Shown: positions 16,894 to 25,436 of the stretch, piece by piece
Position numbering within the stretch: position 1 is the stretch's first letter
Layout of the letters: each line of letters starts with the position of its first letter
Assembly (NCBI GenBank): GCA_041402005.1
Contig: JAWKTB010000006.1
Coordinates: 1 to 64,000 of the forward strand
DNA from: JAJRXR01 sp041402005
GTDB taxonomy: Bacteria > Planctomycetota > Phycisphaerae > Phycisphaerales > UBA1924
Reading direction: 5' to 3'
Length of the DNA: 64,000 bases
Program-made: the position numbers and the translations under genes
Notes under the pieces: model-generated
Seen by the model: only the letters and a program-made list of their open reading frames with translations
What the model was told of the DNA's origin: nothing
Databases searched by the model: none

Positions 16894-17355
16894 ATGCAAC
16901 GAACCGCCCCCCAAACAAAGATCGGACATGCCGGCGTGCTCGCCGCCGCCTTCCTGTTCGCCGTTCTCGCCACCGGATGCACGGGGTGCAAGAAGATCGA
17001 CGAGCGCGACATCAATTTCGTGACCACCTCGGAGGTCCAGCGCCTCGTCGCCCGCGCCGCGAACGAGAGCAAGCTCCTGATCCTCTTCGACACCCGTCCC
17101 GAGGCGGAGTTCCACGCCGCCCACCTCCCGGGCGCCCGCAACTTCACCGCCCTCCAGGTCGACTGCGAGCTTGGGAAGGACCCGTCCATCAGCCGCTTCG
17201 ACAACATCATCGTCTACGCCGACCACCCCAACAGCGCCCCCGCCAAGGCCCTCACCAAGCGGCTGATGTCCGCGCGCTACAAGAACGTCCGCCTCTTCGA
17301 CGGCGGCGTCGCCGCCTGGAAGCAGGCCGGTCTCTCGCTCTACGCCTCCGAGTGA
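16894..17355 (+). CDS. Rhodanese-like lipoprotein without the catalytic cysteine
   Basis: 153 residues. Signal peptide with a lipobox (LATGC, residues about 25-29), so probably lipid-anchored. A rhodanese domain follows: LLILFDTRPEAEFHAAHLPGARNF, then NIIVYADHPNSA and VRLFDGGVAAWKQAG. The active-site loop that normally starts with Cys (C-x-x-G-x-x-S) reads ADHPNSA, so sulfur transfer by the usual route is unlikely. It may bind rather than react. The ORF opens further upstream, but that part lies antisense to the DsbD-N gene. Its stop overlaps the convergent racemase by 16 nt. Confidence 0.82.
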   Translation: MQRTAPQTKIGHAGVLAAAFLFAVLATGCTGCKKIDERDINFVTTSEVQRLVARAANESKLLILFDTRPEAEFHAAHLPGARNFTALQVDCELGKDPSISRFDNIIVYADHPNSAPAKALTKRLMSARYKNVRLFDGGVAAWKQAGLSLYASE

Positions 17356-18062
17356 GCCTCGTCCCCGGGCGTCTCCATCGCCCAGCGCACCGCGCACCCC
17401 GCCAGGATGTCGCTCGCGTCGTACAAGGGCAGCGCCGACTCCTCCGACGCCACCACCAGGGGCGCCTCTGAGCAGCCCAGGATGACCGCGTCGCACCCAC
17501 GGCTCTTGAACCGCTCGATCATCCCCACGATCGACCGCTTCGCCTCGGGCGTCACCCGCCCGAACGCCAGCTCGCCGTAGATCAGTTCGTCGAGCGCGTC
17601 CGCGTCCTCGTCCTCGGGCGCGACCACCTTGATCCCGAGCATCCCGAGGTGCGTCTGGTACGCGGACCCCTTGGTCACCACGCTCGTGCCCACCACGCCG
17701 ACGACCTGGCGTTTGTCCGCCTCGAGCGCCTTGGCGACGAGCTCCGTCATGTTCAGCCAGGGGATCGGCGAGTTCGCCTCCGCCAGGTGCACGCCGTGCT
17801 GCACCGCGTTGTCGGGGGTGAAGCAGACCTCGGCCCCGCACGAGGCGAGCACCTCCGCCGACTCCCGCAGGAGCGCGCCCACCGTCACCCAGTCCCCGCC
17901 CCGCACCGCCCGCACGTACCGCGCCAGGGGCAGGTTGTGAAGGCAGACGACCGGATGGTCCTCCGGGTCGAGTTGCTGCGACGCGTGCCGGAAGATCTGT
18001 CGGTAGCACAGCGCCGCCCCCTCGGGGCTGACCGCGACGATGCCCACCCGCCTGCTCAACAC
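17340..18062 (-). CDS. Aspartate/glutamate racemase family protein
   Basis: 240 residues of the Asp/Glu racemase superfamily: VGIVAVSPEGAALCYRQI at the start, GVVGTSVVTKGSAYQTHL in the middle, and the second catalytic Cys in VILGCSEAPLVV. The first catalytic position (CNTxH in classic members) reads FTPDNAVQH, with Asp where Cys is expected. One-Cys members are known in the superfamily (E. coli YgeA has Thr there), so racemase activity on an L-amino acid remains possible, but isomerase or other activity cannot be excluded. GTG 18062 lies just after an AGGAGG. Confidence 0.82.
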   Translation of the reverse strand: MLSRRVGIVAVSPEGAALCYRQIFRHASQQLDPEDHPVVCLHNLPLARYVRAVRGGDWVTVGALLRESAEVLASCGAEVCFTPDNAVQHGVHLAEANSPIPWLNMTELVAKALEADKRQVVGVVGTSVVTKGSAYQTHLGMLGIKVVAPEDEDADALDELIYGELAFGRVTPEAKRSIVGMIERFKSRGCDAVILGCSEAPLVVASEESALPLYDASDILAGCAVRWAMETPGDEAHSEA

Positions 18063-18096
18063 CGCCTCCTGACGACCTCCCACGCTCCCGTGCCCC

Positions 18097-18102
18097 AGAC
18101 TA
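18097..18102 (-). promoter_or_regulatory. TAGTCT -10-like box for the racemase gene
   Basis: TAGTCT about 34 nt upstream of the GTG, with AGGAGG between them, so this one would have a short leader. Confidence 0.35.
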
Positions 18103-18172
18103 TCCTCCACTCGGGCGCCCCGGCAATCGCCGCGCCCCCGACCGCCCGCCACGCCTGCGTCACACGGATCCA

Positions 18173-18760
18173 ATGAGCCAAGACGCCGAAGACCCGCCTG
18201 CGCCCCGGCACGCGACGCACGAGGACCCCTTCGACGCCCTCGGTCTGCCTCCCGGGTTCGACACCGATCCCGCCGACGTCGAGCGCGCCTATCTCGCCCG
18301 CGCCGCGGCGATCCACCCGGATCTGGCGGCCCCCGACCCCCTCGTCCAGGCCGACGCCGCCAGGCGCTCCGCGCGACTCAACGCCGCCCGCGAGACCCTG
18401 CTCGACCCCGAGCGTCGCGCCGTCGCCCTGCTCGCCCGACTGGGTGGGGCGCCCGCCGCCGACGACCGAGCCCTGCCCGATGGGTTCCTGATGGAGATGA
18501 TGCAGACCCGCGTCCAGATCGAGGAAGAGCTGGACGAGGACGCCGACGCCGCACGCCCCCGCTGGCTGTCGTGGGCGAGCGATCGCCGGCGGGAGCGGAT
18601 CGACCGTGTTCGAGACCTTTTCCTCGCGCGCGCCCAGGCGCCCGACCCCGCGATCCTCGCCGACATCCGCCGTGAGCTCAACGCGTGGCGCTACATCGAA
18701 CGCCTCGTCGAGCAGCTCGATCCCGACCACGCCCCCGCCCGCCGCGAACGGGACGCCTGA
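18173..18760 (+). CDS. hscB: HscB-like iron-sulfur co-chaperone (J domain plus C-terminal helices)
   Basis: 195 residues. An N-terminal J domain (DPFDALGLPPGFDTDP, AIHPDLAAPD with HPD) is followed by the HscB C-terminal region: LPDGFLMEMMQTRVQIEEE and a terminal helix LNAWRYIERLVEQL. HscB recruits the Fe-S scaffold IscU and stimulates the Hsp70 HscA. No isc genes are visible in the window. It is followed after 6 nt by the CNNM transporter gene on the same strand. Confidence 0.82.
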   Translation: MSQDAEDPPAPRHATHEDPFDALGLPPGFDTDPADVERAYLARAAAIHPDLAAPDPLVQADAARRSARLNAARETLLDPERRAVALLARLGGAPAADDRALPDGFLMEMMQTRVQIEEELDEDADAARPRWLSWASDRRRERIDRVRDLFLARAQAPDPAILADIRRELNAWRYIERLVEQLDPDHAPARRERDA

Positions 18761-18766
18761 GCCGAG

Positions 18767-20050
18767 ATGCTCCCGTTCCTGCTCACGCTCCCGTTCCTGA
18801 TGCTCGCCTCGGCCCTGGCGTCGGCCTCCGAGACCGCGCTGTTCAGCCTGACGCGCACGGATCGTCAAGCCCTGCGCGAGCGTGCCCCGCACGCCGCCGC
18901 CGCCGTCGAGCGCCTGCTTGCCCGCCCGCGGACCCTGCTGATCCAGGTCCTCCTGCTCAACATGGTCGTCAACGTCACGTACTTCGTGATCACGTCCGTG
19001 ATCACGCTGCGCGCCGACGCCCCGGCGGTCCGCGTCGCGATCTCGGTGGGGGGGGTGCTCGCGATCATCCTCGTCGGCGAGGTCCTCGCCAAGCTGCTGG
19101 CCTCCGCGATGCGCCGCCCCTTCAGCACCCTGATCGCGGCGCCGATGCTCGCGCTCCAGGGCCTGCTCTGGCCCGTCCTGATCGTGCTGGACAAGGGCGT
19201 CATCGCCCCCTTGTCGCGCCTGGTCCACGAACCGAAGCACGCGCGGGGCCAGCACGCCCCCGCCCGCGAGCTCGAGACGCTCATCGACGCCGCCGCCCAC
19301 CAGGGCGCGCTCAGCGCCCGCGAGCGCCAGCTCCTGCGCGAGGTGGTCGCACTGAGCCGGATCCGCGTGCGCGAGGTGATGACCCCCCGGGTCGACCTGG
19401 AGTGGCTGCCCGAGTCGTGCACGCGCGCCGAGGTGCTCGAGACCGCCGCCCGCGCCCGCCAGACCACGCTCCCGCTCTGCGACGACTCGCCCGACGCCGG
19501 GGTCACCGCCCTGCTCGACGTGAACGCGTACCTCGCCGACACCCGTGCGGGCGCAACCCCGCGCGACCACGCCCGCGCGCCCCTCTTCGTCCCCGAGCAG
19601 GCGACGCTCGACGGCCTTCTCTCCCAGCTCACCCGTCGAGGCGAGCACATCGCGATCGTGGTAGACGAGCTCGGCGCGATCGCCGGCGTCGTCGAGATCG
19701 AGGACATCGCCGACGAGATCCTCTCCGGCCTCGCCACCCCCGACGAGGACGCCTCCGAGAGCGCGATGATGGTCGCCCTGCACGAGTGGATCGCCCCGGG
19801 TCGGCTGCCCGTCCGCGAGCTGGTCGAGATGTTCCCCGCCGCGGCCCACGAACTGGACGACGTTCCCACACGCGTCAGCACGATCGCCGGGCTCATGCAG
19901 AGCCGTCTCGGACGCCTGCCCCATGAGGGCGACAGCGTCCGCGTCGGCGCGCTCGAGATCACCGTCGAGGGCGTCGAGGGCCTCGCCATCCGAACCGTCC
20001 GCGTCCGCCTCGTCCCGCCGCCCGAGACCGGGCAGGAGGACGAGTCATGA
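18767..20050 (+). CDS. CNNM/CBS domain transporter (HlyC/CorC family), first copy
   Basis: 427 residues. Residues 1-140 are a CNNM (DUF21) membrane domain starting with ASALASASETALFSL; next comes a CBS pair (VREVMTPRVDLEWLPE ... IAIVVDELGAIAGVVEIEDI, the second CBS being well kept), and a CorC_HlyC domain at the C-terminus. Members are implicated in Mg2+ or Co2+ homeostasis. The stop overlaps the start of the second copy as ATGA, so the two are translationally coupled and may form a heteromer. Confidence 0.9.
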   Translation: MLPFLLTLPFLMLASALASASETALFSLTRTDRQALRERAPHAAAAVERLLARPRTLLIQVLLLNMVVNVTYFVITSVITLRADAPAVRVAISVGGVLAIILVGEVLAKLLASAMRRPFSTLIAAPMLALQGLLWPVLIVLDKGVIAPLSRLVHEPKHARGQHAPARELETLIDAAAHQGALSARERQLLREVVALSRIRVREVMTPRVDLEWLPESCTRAEVLETAARARQTTLPLCDDSPDAGVTALLDVNAYLADTRAGATPRDHARAPLFVPEQATLDGLLSQLTRRGEHIAIVVDELGAIAGVVEIEDIADEILSGLATPDEDASESAMMVALHEWIAPGRLPVRELVEMFPAAAHELDDVPTRVSTIAGLMQSRLGRLPHEGDSVRVGALEITVEGVEGLAIRTVRVRLVPPPETGQEDES

Positions 20051-21032
20051 CGTGGGAGCACGTCCTCTGGATCGCGACCGCCCTCGTCGGCGTGCTTGGC
20101 TCGGCCGTCTGCTCTGGCACGGAGACCGGCCTCTATCGCGTCGGGCGTCTCCGTCTCAGCTCCCGGGCCGCCGCCCACCCACCCATCCGCGCCGCCCGCA
20201 TCCTCCAGCACGAGCTCGACCACGCCGATCGCGCCCTCACCGCCCTGCTGATCGGCACGAATGCGTTCAGCTACGTCGCCTCGCTCGGCATTGCGGGCCT
20301 GCTCACCCTCGCCAACCTCTCCGAGACCTCCATCATCATCCTCCAGGCCCTCGTCCTCACGCCCCTCCTGCTCGTCTTCGCCGAGTCCCTGCCCAAGGAG
20401 ATCTTCCGCCAGAACGCCGACCGCCTCGCCGAGCCGCCGCCGGGCTCGTCGTCGCCCTCCGATTCCTCACCACGATCACGCTGGCCCTGCCGATCGTGCT
20501 CACCGTCGTCCGCGGCGTCGCCCGCCTCTGCGGCATCCCCCGCCAGCGTGCCCTCGACGCCCCACGCGAACGCGTCGCCTCCATGCTCAAGAGCGCGAGC
20601 GCCGAGGGCGCGTTCTCCGGCGTCCAGTCCAGCCTCGCCGACCGCGCCCTCGCCTTCGGCGCCGCCACCGTCGCCCTCGAGATGGTCCCTTGGAGTGCCG
20701 TCCACAAGATCCACGCGGACACGCCCCGACACCGACTCCCCCCCCTCTTCTCACGCGCCAAACGCGCCCGCTACCCCGTCGTGGACGCCTCCGGGCGCGT
20801 CCTCGGCGTCCTCGACCAGCTCGACGCCCACCTCGACCCCGCCGCCGCCGTCCGCGACCTCATCACCGCCGTCCCACGCCTCGCCCCCACCGACTTGGTC
20901 CACGAGGCGCTCATCACGATCCGGGCGGCCCGCGCCCGCCTGGCCGTCGTCGAGCGTCACGGGCGCCCCGTCGGTCTGGTCACCCCCAAGGACCTCTTCG
21001 AGCCCCTCGTCGGCGAGCTCGAATCCTGGTGA
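20047..21032 (+). pseudogene. CNNM/CBS domain transporter, second copy, frameshifted
   Basis: The frame from ATG 20047 gives a CNNM domain (SAVCSGTETGLYRVGRLRL, LPKEIFRQNADRLAEP) to about 20434. The homologous continuation (AAGLVVALRFLTTITL ... RVLGVLDQLDAH ... GRPVGLVTPKDLFEPL) lies one base back and ends at 21032. Adding one C in the run at 20434-20436 restores one product of about 328 residues. Uncorrected, the first frame runs as low-complexity sequence to 21123. It could be a sequencing or assembly error, a recent mutation or, less likely, programmed -1 frameshifting. The shortened CBS region is otherwise well conserved, which favours an error. Confidence 0.75.
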
Positions 21033-21119
21033 GGTCCGAGAAGACCCCCTATGGACGCAGCGCCCGCCAGTCGCCCCCACACGGAATATCAGTTCGTGCC
21101 GAGTTGTTGACCCGATGAC

Positions 21120-21605
21120 ATGAGTGTGACGCCCGCCAAGCAATCGCCCGCACTCCCGCTGCTGTTGGTCTTCCTCCTCCTGGCGATGATCCTGCTCGTG
21201 CCACGGTTCGTCCAGGGCTCGGTCCCCCTCCCGCCCGTCTTCGCGGACTCCTCCACGCTCGATGACGCGATCGAGCAGGGCAAGCAGACCGGCAAGCCCG
21301 TGCTCGCCCTCGTCACCTCGGACGCCTGCCTCGCCTGCACCCGCCTCGAGCGAGACACGCTCCCCGACGGGCGTGTGACCTCGCTCATCGCCGACCGCTT
21401 CATCCCCGTCGTGATCAACGAGCGCGAGGCGCCCGACGACGCCCGCCGACTTCCCTACATGTACCTGCCCGCCACCCTCGTCATCCGCGACGGCGTCGTC
21501 GTCGCGCGCCACGAGGGCTACCTCCCCGCGGAGGCGTACACGGCCTGGCTCGAGCACGCCGCCGACGATGCGCCTGAGTCTCGGAACGCCTCGGCCGCCC
21601 CCTGA
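21120..21605 (+). CDS. Membrane-anchored thioredoxin-like protein (CxxC)
   Basis: 161 residues. An N-terminal anchor (residues 10-30) precedes a thioredoxin fold: DDAIEQGKQTGKPVLALVTSDACLACTRLE with a CLAC redox motif, and the cis-Pro region MYLPATLVIRDG. It probably acts in the periplasm as a reductase or oxidase of unknown partner. It follows the second CNNM gene by about 90 nt and is convergent with the DUF1015 gene (3 nt between stops). Confidence 0.82.
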   Translation: MSVTPAKQSPALPLLLVFLLLAMILLVPRFVQGSVPLPPVFADSSTLDDAIEQGKQTGKPVLALVTSDACLACTRLERDTLPDGRVTSLIADRFIPVVINEREAPDDARRLPYMYLPATLVIRDGVVVARHEGYLPAEAYTAWLEHAADDAPESRNASAAP

Positions 21606-21608
21606 CGC

Positions 21609-22970
21609 CTACTCCACCAGCGGATTCAGCGCCAGCCCCGTCGCCAGCTTCGGGTAGAAGAACGTCGATTTCTGCGGCATCAGCTCACCAGCGCGGCTGA
21701 TCTCCCGCACCGCCTCAAGCGGCGTCGGACGCACCACGATCGCGATCTGCGGCTTCCCCCCGCCCGCGATCGCGCTGCCCGTCTCCTCCCCCCGACCGAT
21801 CGCCAAGATCTCCTCGACAGAGTGAGGGAACGCCCACTTGATGGGCTCCCCGTCGTTCAGTTCCGGCTCGCAGACCTCCTCGACGATCAGGTGCTGGATG
21901 ATCGCGACGTCGAGCTTGCGCCATGCCTCGGGCTTGTCGCTGAAGCGGTCCTCCAGTGGATCCGGCGCCGCGGGCCACGCGCAGAAGCACAGCCCCGTCG
22001 GGAAGTCGTACACCCCGAAGACGTTGGTGTTCTCTCGTGCCGCGATGTACGCGATCTGCGAGTCGAACTTCTTGGGGTCGTTGTCCACCGCCTCGACGTT
22101 GAGGATCCCCGCCGCTGCCTCGATGAACTTCTCGATCGTGTAGTGCTTCATTCCCCCGAGCACCCGGTGCGTCGGGCCGATCACCAGCCCCGGGTCGGAC
22201 ATCGAGACCATGACGAACATCGTCCGGCGTGCCGGGTGGTGGGGGGGGACTTCCCCCTTGCCCTCCAGCCACGCCAGGTAGTTGACCGCCGTGTTGTACC
22301 GGTGGTGCCCGTCGGCGATGAACACGTCCTCGCCCGACAGCGCGTCGCGGTACGCGGCCATCGTCTTCTCGTCTTCCACCGTCCACACCTCGTGCGTGAC
22401 CCCGTCGCCAAGGTCCGCCGTCATGTCGGCGGGGCGTGAGGTCATGACGTCCCGGACGATCCGCGTCGCGACGCCGTCCTCATCGGGGTGCAGCCCGAAG
22501 ATGGGAGAGAGCTGGCGTCCTGTCGCCTTCATGAGCGCCATCCGGTCTTCTTTCGGACCGGAGAACGTCTGCTCGTGCGGCAGGATCCCCCCGCCCCGCG
22601 ACCCGCCCGTGTCGGGACCCAGGGGAACGGTCTCCACACAGCAGAACATCCCGCAGCGCTCGTGCGTCGCCCCGCCGAAGCCGAACCGCTGGCGGTAGGC
22701 CAGCATCACGGGCTTCTCGCGCCGCGAGATCGTCCCGTCCGCGAGCATCGCGCTGTACGCCTTGGCCGCCCCCTCGTACGCCGACGCCGGCCCCAGCTCC
22801 TTCGCCGGCACGTGGGGCAGGTCGATCCCCACGATGTTCTTCGCGCTCTTGGCCAGCAGCGCCGCCTTCCCCTTCGCGTCGAGCACGTCGTAGGGCGGCG
22901 CGACCACATCGCTCACGTCCCCGCGTCCGCCCCGGTACTGCTCCGCCCTGAATGGGTACACCGTCGGCAT
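21609..22970 (-). CDS. DUF1015 family protein
   Basis: 453 residues, the usual length of DUF1015 proteins, with the family's hallmarks: VYPFRAEQYR at the start, SDVVAPPYDVLDAKGK, the strongly conserved FIADGHHRYNTAVNYL, and a C-terminal FFYPKLATGLALNPL. Biochemical function is not established; the family is often found near serine or amino-acid metabolism genes. A GGGAGG lies 10 nt before the ATG at 22970. The upstream extension of the ORF is not protein-like. Confidence 0.9.
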   Translation of the reverse strand: MPTVYPFRAEQYRGGRGDVSDVVAPPYDVLDAKGKAALLAKSAKNIVGIDLPHVPAKELGPASAYEGAAKAYSAMLADGTISRREKPVMLAYRQRFGFGGATHERCGMFCCVETVPLGPDTGGSRGGGILPHEQTFSGPKEDRMALMKATGRQLSPIFGLHPDEDGVATRIVRDVMTSRPADMTADLGDGVTHEVWTVEDEKTMAAYRDALSGEDVFIADGHHRYNTAVNYLAWLEGKGEVPPHHPARRTMFVMVSMSDPGLVIGPTHRVLGGMKHYTIEKFIEAAAGILNVEAVDNDPKKFDSQIAYIAARENTNVFGVYDFPTGLCFCAWPAAPDPLEDRFSDKPEAWRKLDVAIIQHLIVEEVCEPELNDGEPIKWAFPHSVEEILAIGRGEETGSAIAGGGKPQIAIVVRPTPLEAVREISRAGELMPQKSTFFYPKLATGLALNPLVE

Positions 22971-23162
22971 GAACCACCCCTCCCTGAGTTGACCATCCGG
23001 CTGTGACGCGTTCCCCCCGAGGCCCCGCACACTAGGCCGCCAATCCGCCCGGCCGACCCCGCCCGATCGACCCCCCCTCCGCATGCCCCGACCGGGGGGT
23101 TAGCGTTCCCTCATTCTCCTCTTTCCCCGAAGTGGATTCATGCCGCCACACCCAAAGTCAGA

Positions 23163-23168
23163 TAAGAT
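23163..23168 (+). promoter_or_regulatory. TAAGAT -10 box of purQ, leaderless start
   Basis: TAAGAT, GTGGAT (6 nt), ATG. This decides the ATG at 23175 over the in-frame GTG at 23169. Confidence 0.6.
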
Positions 23169-23174
23169 GTGGAT

Positions 23175-23978
23175 ATGAGCCGCCCCCGTGCCCTCGTCCT
23201 CCGAGCGGCCGGCACGAACTGTGATGTTGAGCTCTGCCGCGCCTTCCAGCTCGCCGGCGCCCAGCCCGAGCTGATGCACCTCGACCGCGTCATCGAGCGC
23301 CCGGGGCATCTCGACGCCGCGGACCTCATCGCCTTCGCCGGCGGCTTCTCATTCGGCGACGACGTCGCCAGCGGACGCATCTTCGCCGTCAAGACCCGCG
23401 AACGCCTCTACTCGCGCCTCCGTGACGCCGCCGACCGGGGCGTCCCCATGATCGGCGTCTGCAACGGCTTCCAGATCCTCGTCCAGACCGGCATGCTCCC
23501 GGGCCCCGCCGCCGGCGAGCCCTGGCCCGCGACGCCCCCCGAGCAGACCGTCTCGCTCACCGAGAACGAGTCCGTCCGCTACATCGACCATTGGGTCCCC
23601 GTCAGCGTCGAGCCCAACACCTGCTGCGTCTGGACCGAGGGTCTCGACAACGCGATGGGCCCCGACGTCCTGCGCCTGCCCATCGCGCACGCCGAGGGCC
23701 GATTCGTCACCGACGACGCGACGCTCGCCGCCCTCGAAGCGCACGGCCAGATCGCCCTGCGATACTCGGACAACCCCAACGGCTCCATGGGCGCCGTCGC
23801 TGGCGTCTGCGACCCCACCGGTCGGATCTTCGGCCTCATGCCCCACCCGGAGCGCTACCTGGACTGGACGACTCACCCCTTCTGGACGCGTCTCGACGAC
23901 GAGACCAAGTCAGGCCAGACCCCGGGCCTGACCATCTTCAAGTCCGCCGTCGCGGCCGCCGCCAAGCTCCCCGCCTGA
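23175..23978 (+). CDS. purQ: Phosphoribosylformylglycinamidine synthase, glutaminase subunit PurQ
   Basis: 267 residues. PurQ hydrolyses glutamine and delivers ammonia to PurL in step four of purine synthesis. Class I glutaminase landmarks: RAAGTNCDVELCRAFQLAGA at the start, GGFSFGDDVASGRIFA, the nucleophile Cys in GVCNGFQIL, and GLMPHPERYL with the catalytic His-Glu. The length is nearer the 260-residue PurQ form than the 225-residue Bacillus one. purL and purS are not in the window. A family A repeat follows the stop. Confidence 0.95.
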   Translation: MSRPRALVLRAAGTNCDVELCRAFQLAGAQPELMHLDRVIERPGHLDAADLIAFAGGFSFGDDVASGRIFAVKTRERLYSRLRDAADRGVPMIGVCNGFQILVQTGMLPGPAAGEPWPATPPEQTVSLTENESVRYIDHWVPVSVEPNTCCVWTEGLDNAMGPDVLRLPIAHAEGRFVTDDATLAALEAHGQIALRYSDNPNGSMGAVAGVCDPTGRIFGLMPHPERYLDWTTHPFWTRLDDETKSGQTPGLTIFKSAVAAAAKLPA

Positions 23979-23983
23979 TCTTC

Positions 23984-24023
23984 TCCCTCTCCCCGCTGGG
24001 GAGAGGGCAGGGTGAGGGGCTCC
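23984..24023 (+). repeat. Family A palindromic repeat (copy A2, + orientation)
   Basis: CCCTCTCCCC-gct-GGGGAGAGGG followed by CAGGGTGAGGGG, just after purQ. The stem could also slow transcription, though there is no T run. Confidence 0.9.
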
Positions 24024-24093
24024 AAAAGCTCCATGTTCTCTCCGCCTCGTCTCGCGCAAGAACGGCATCGCATCAATCACCCCACCCCATCCG

Positions 24094-24099
24094 TACACT
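24094..24099 (+). promoter_or_regulatory. TACACT -10-like box
   Basis: TACACT ends 8 nt before the ATG at 24108. Confidence 0.5.
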
Positions 24100-24107
24100 G
24101 ACTCGGG

Positions 24108-25436
24108 ATGTCACTCCCGCCCGTCCACGCCGAGGTCCATGACCACCGCCCCTGCCGGCGCTGCGGCTACGACCTCTTCGGTCTTACCGCCGACGGCTCC
24201 TGCCCCGAGTGCGGCGCCCCCATCAAGGCGCAGGGCTTCGACAAGCGCTTCGCCGACACGCTCACCGACGCCGAGCTCCCCTACCTCAGGCAGCTCACCC
24301 TCGCCTTCTGGATCCTCTCGGTCTCGATCCTCATCGCCGTCGTCACGTACACGCTTGATTTCTTCGGTGTCTTCGCGCTCGGCGTCATGCGCCCCGTCTT
24401 CGCCCACGCCGCCTTCGTCCTCTCCACCGCCTGCTGGACCCTCGGCGTCTGGCTCGCCACCGCCACGCGACCTCGCACGGAGATCACGGCTCCGGACCCC
24501 CTTCTCGACACCCCCAAGCTCCGCCTCGTGATCCGCCTGACGCAAGCCGCGGCGCCACTGGCGGCCATGGCCGCCGTCGCGATCTCCTACGTCGCGCCCC
24601 CGTTCGTCCCCGCGCTCTATATCGTCACGGGCATTCTCGGCGCCGTCGCCTTCCTCGGCGCCTCCGCCCTGTGCGCCTATCTCTCCGCTCTCGCGGACTG
24701 GGCGGGCGACTCGGGCGTCGCCGACAGACTCCGCGCCTCGGCGTGGGGCATCGCGGTCTGCGGCCTGCTCTCGCTCGCCTCCGCTCTCCTCGCCGGCGCG
24801 ATCCCCTCGCTTGTCTTTGTCGGCTCCGCCTCCTCGCTGTTCCTCTTCCTCGCCGTCGGCCTCTTCGTCTTCGCGATCTTCGAGCTCGGGCGCCTGACGA
24901 GTTGGGCGGTGAGCAACCACATCACGGGCGAGGAGCGTGACGAGCGCATCGCCATCCGCCGCCAGCGCGCCGCTGAGGAGCTGGCCGCGCGTGTCACGCA
25001 TCTCGACGACGCCGTGCCCTACGAGCGGGCGGCGCCACCCCCGCCCAGCCCCGTCGCCGAGGACGCGCTCCCGCTCGCGGACGCCGACCAGGAGATCGAC
25101 GCGCAGCTCGACGAACTCGTCGAGACGCGTCCGCGTCCCTCCAAGATCCGTTTCCCGCGTCAGACCTTCCCCCCGGTCGGGCGCCACGCGAGCATCCACG
25201 ACGCGCCCCGGCGCCCCGCCCGGCGACGTCCGACGCCGGCGAGGAGCACTACACCGAGCACCGCGTCGAGCCCCGCTTGCTTCCCCCGATCCCGGCGCCC
25301 CGTAGCCGCGAGCGAGACCCGATCCCCTACAGTCCCCCGATGCCATCGGGCCCTGAAAACCCACGACGCCCGGGCGCCAAGGTCCTCCTGGCCATGTCCG
25401 GCGGCGTCGACTCCTCCCTCGCCGCCGCCCTCTTGA
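24108..25436 (+). CDS. Zinc-ribbon multi-pass membrane protein, probably frameshifted near its end
   Basis: The first 350 residues or so are coherent: CRRCGYDLFGLTADGSCPECG zinc ribbon (residues 16-36), about six membrane helices (65-90, 100-120, 145-165, 168-195, 215-240, 243-265), then a charged cytoplasmic tail. After about 25205 the frame turns into Arg/Pro/Ser noise and runs antiparallel in style into mnmA. One C added in the run at 25206 gives a protein-like tail (TSDAGEEHYTEHRVEPRL); a second C in the same GCGCCCC context near 25298 would end it at a TAG at 25303-25305. Function unknown. Confidence 0.65.
   Translation: MSLPPVHAEVHDHRPCRRCGYDLFGLTADGSCPECGAPIKAQGFDKRFADTLTDAELPYLRQLTLAFWILSVSILIAVVTYTLDFFGVFALGVMRPVFAHAAFVLSTACWTLGVWLATATRPRTEITAPDPLLDTPKLRLVIRLTQAAAPLAAMAAVAISYVAPPFVPALYIVTGILGAVAFLGASALCAYLSALADWAGDSGVADRLRASAWGIAVCGLLSLASALLAGAIPSLVFVGSASSLFLFLAVGLFVFAIFELGRLTSWAVSNHITGEERDERIAIRRQRAAEELAARVTHLDDAVPYERAAPPPPSPVAEDALPLADADQEIDAQLDELVETRPRPSKIRFPRQTFPPVGRHASIHDAPRRPARRRPTPARSTTPSTASSPACFPRSRRPVAASETRSPTVPRCHRALKTHDARAPRSSWPCPAASTPPSPPPS
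25328..25333 (+). promoter_or_regulatory. TACAGT -10 box of mnmA, leaderless start
   Basis: TACAGT, CCCCCG (6 nt), ATG. Confidence 0.6.
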
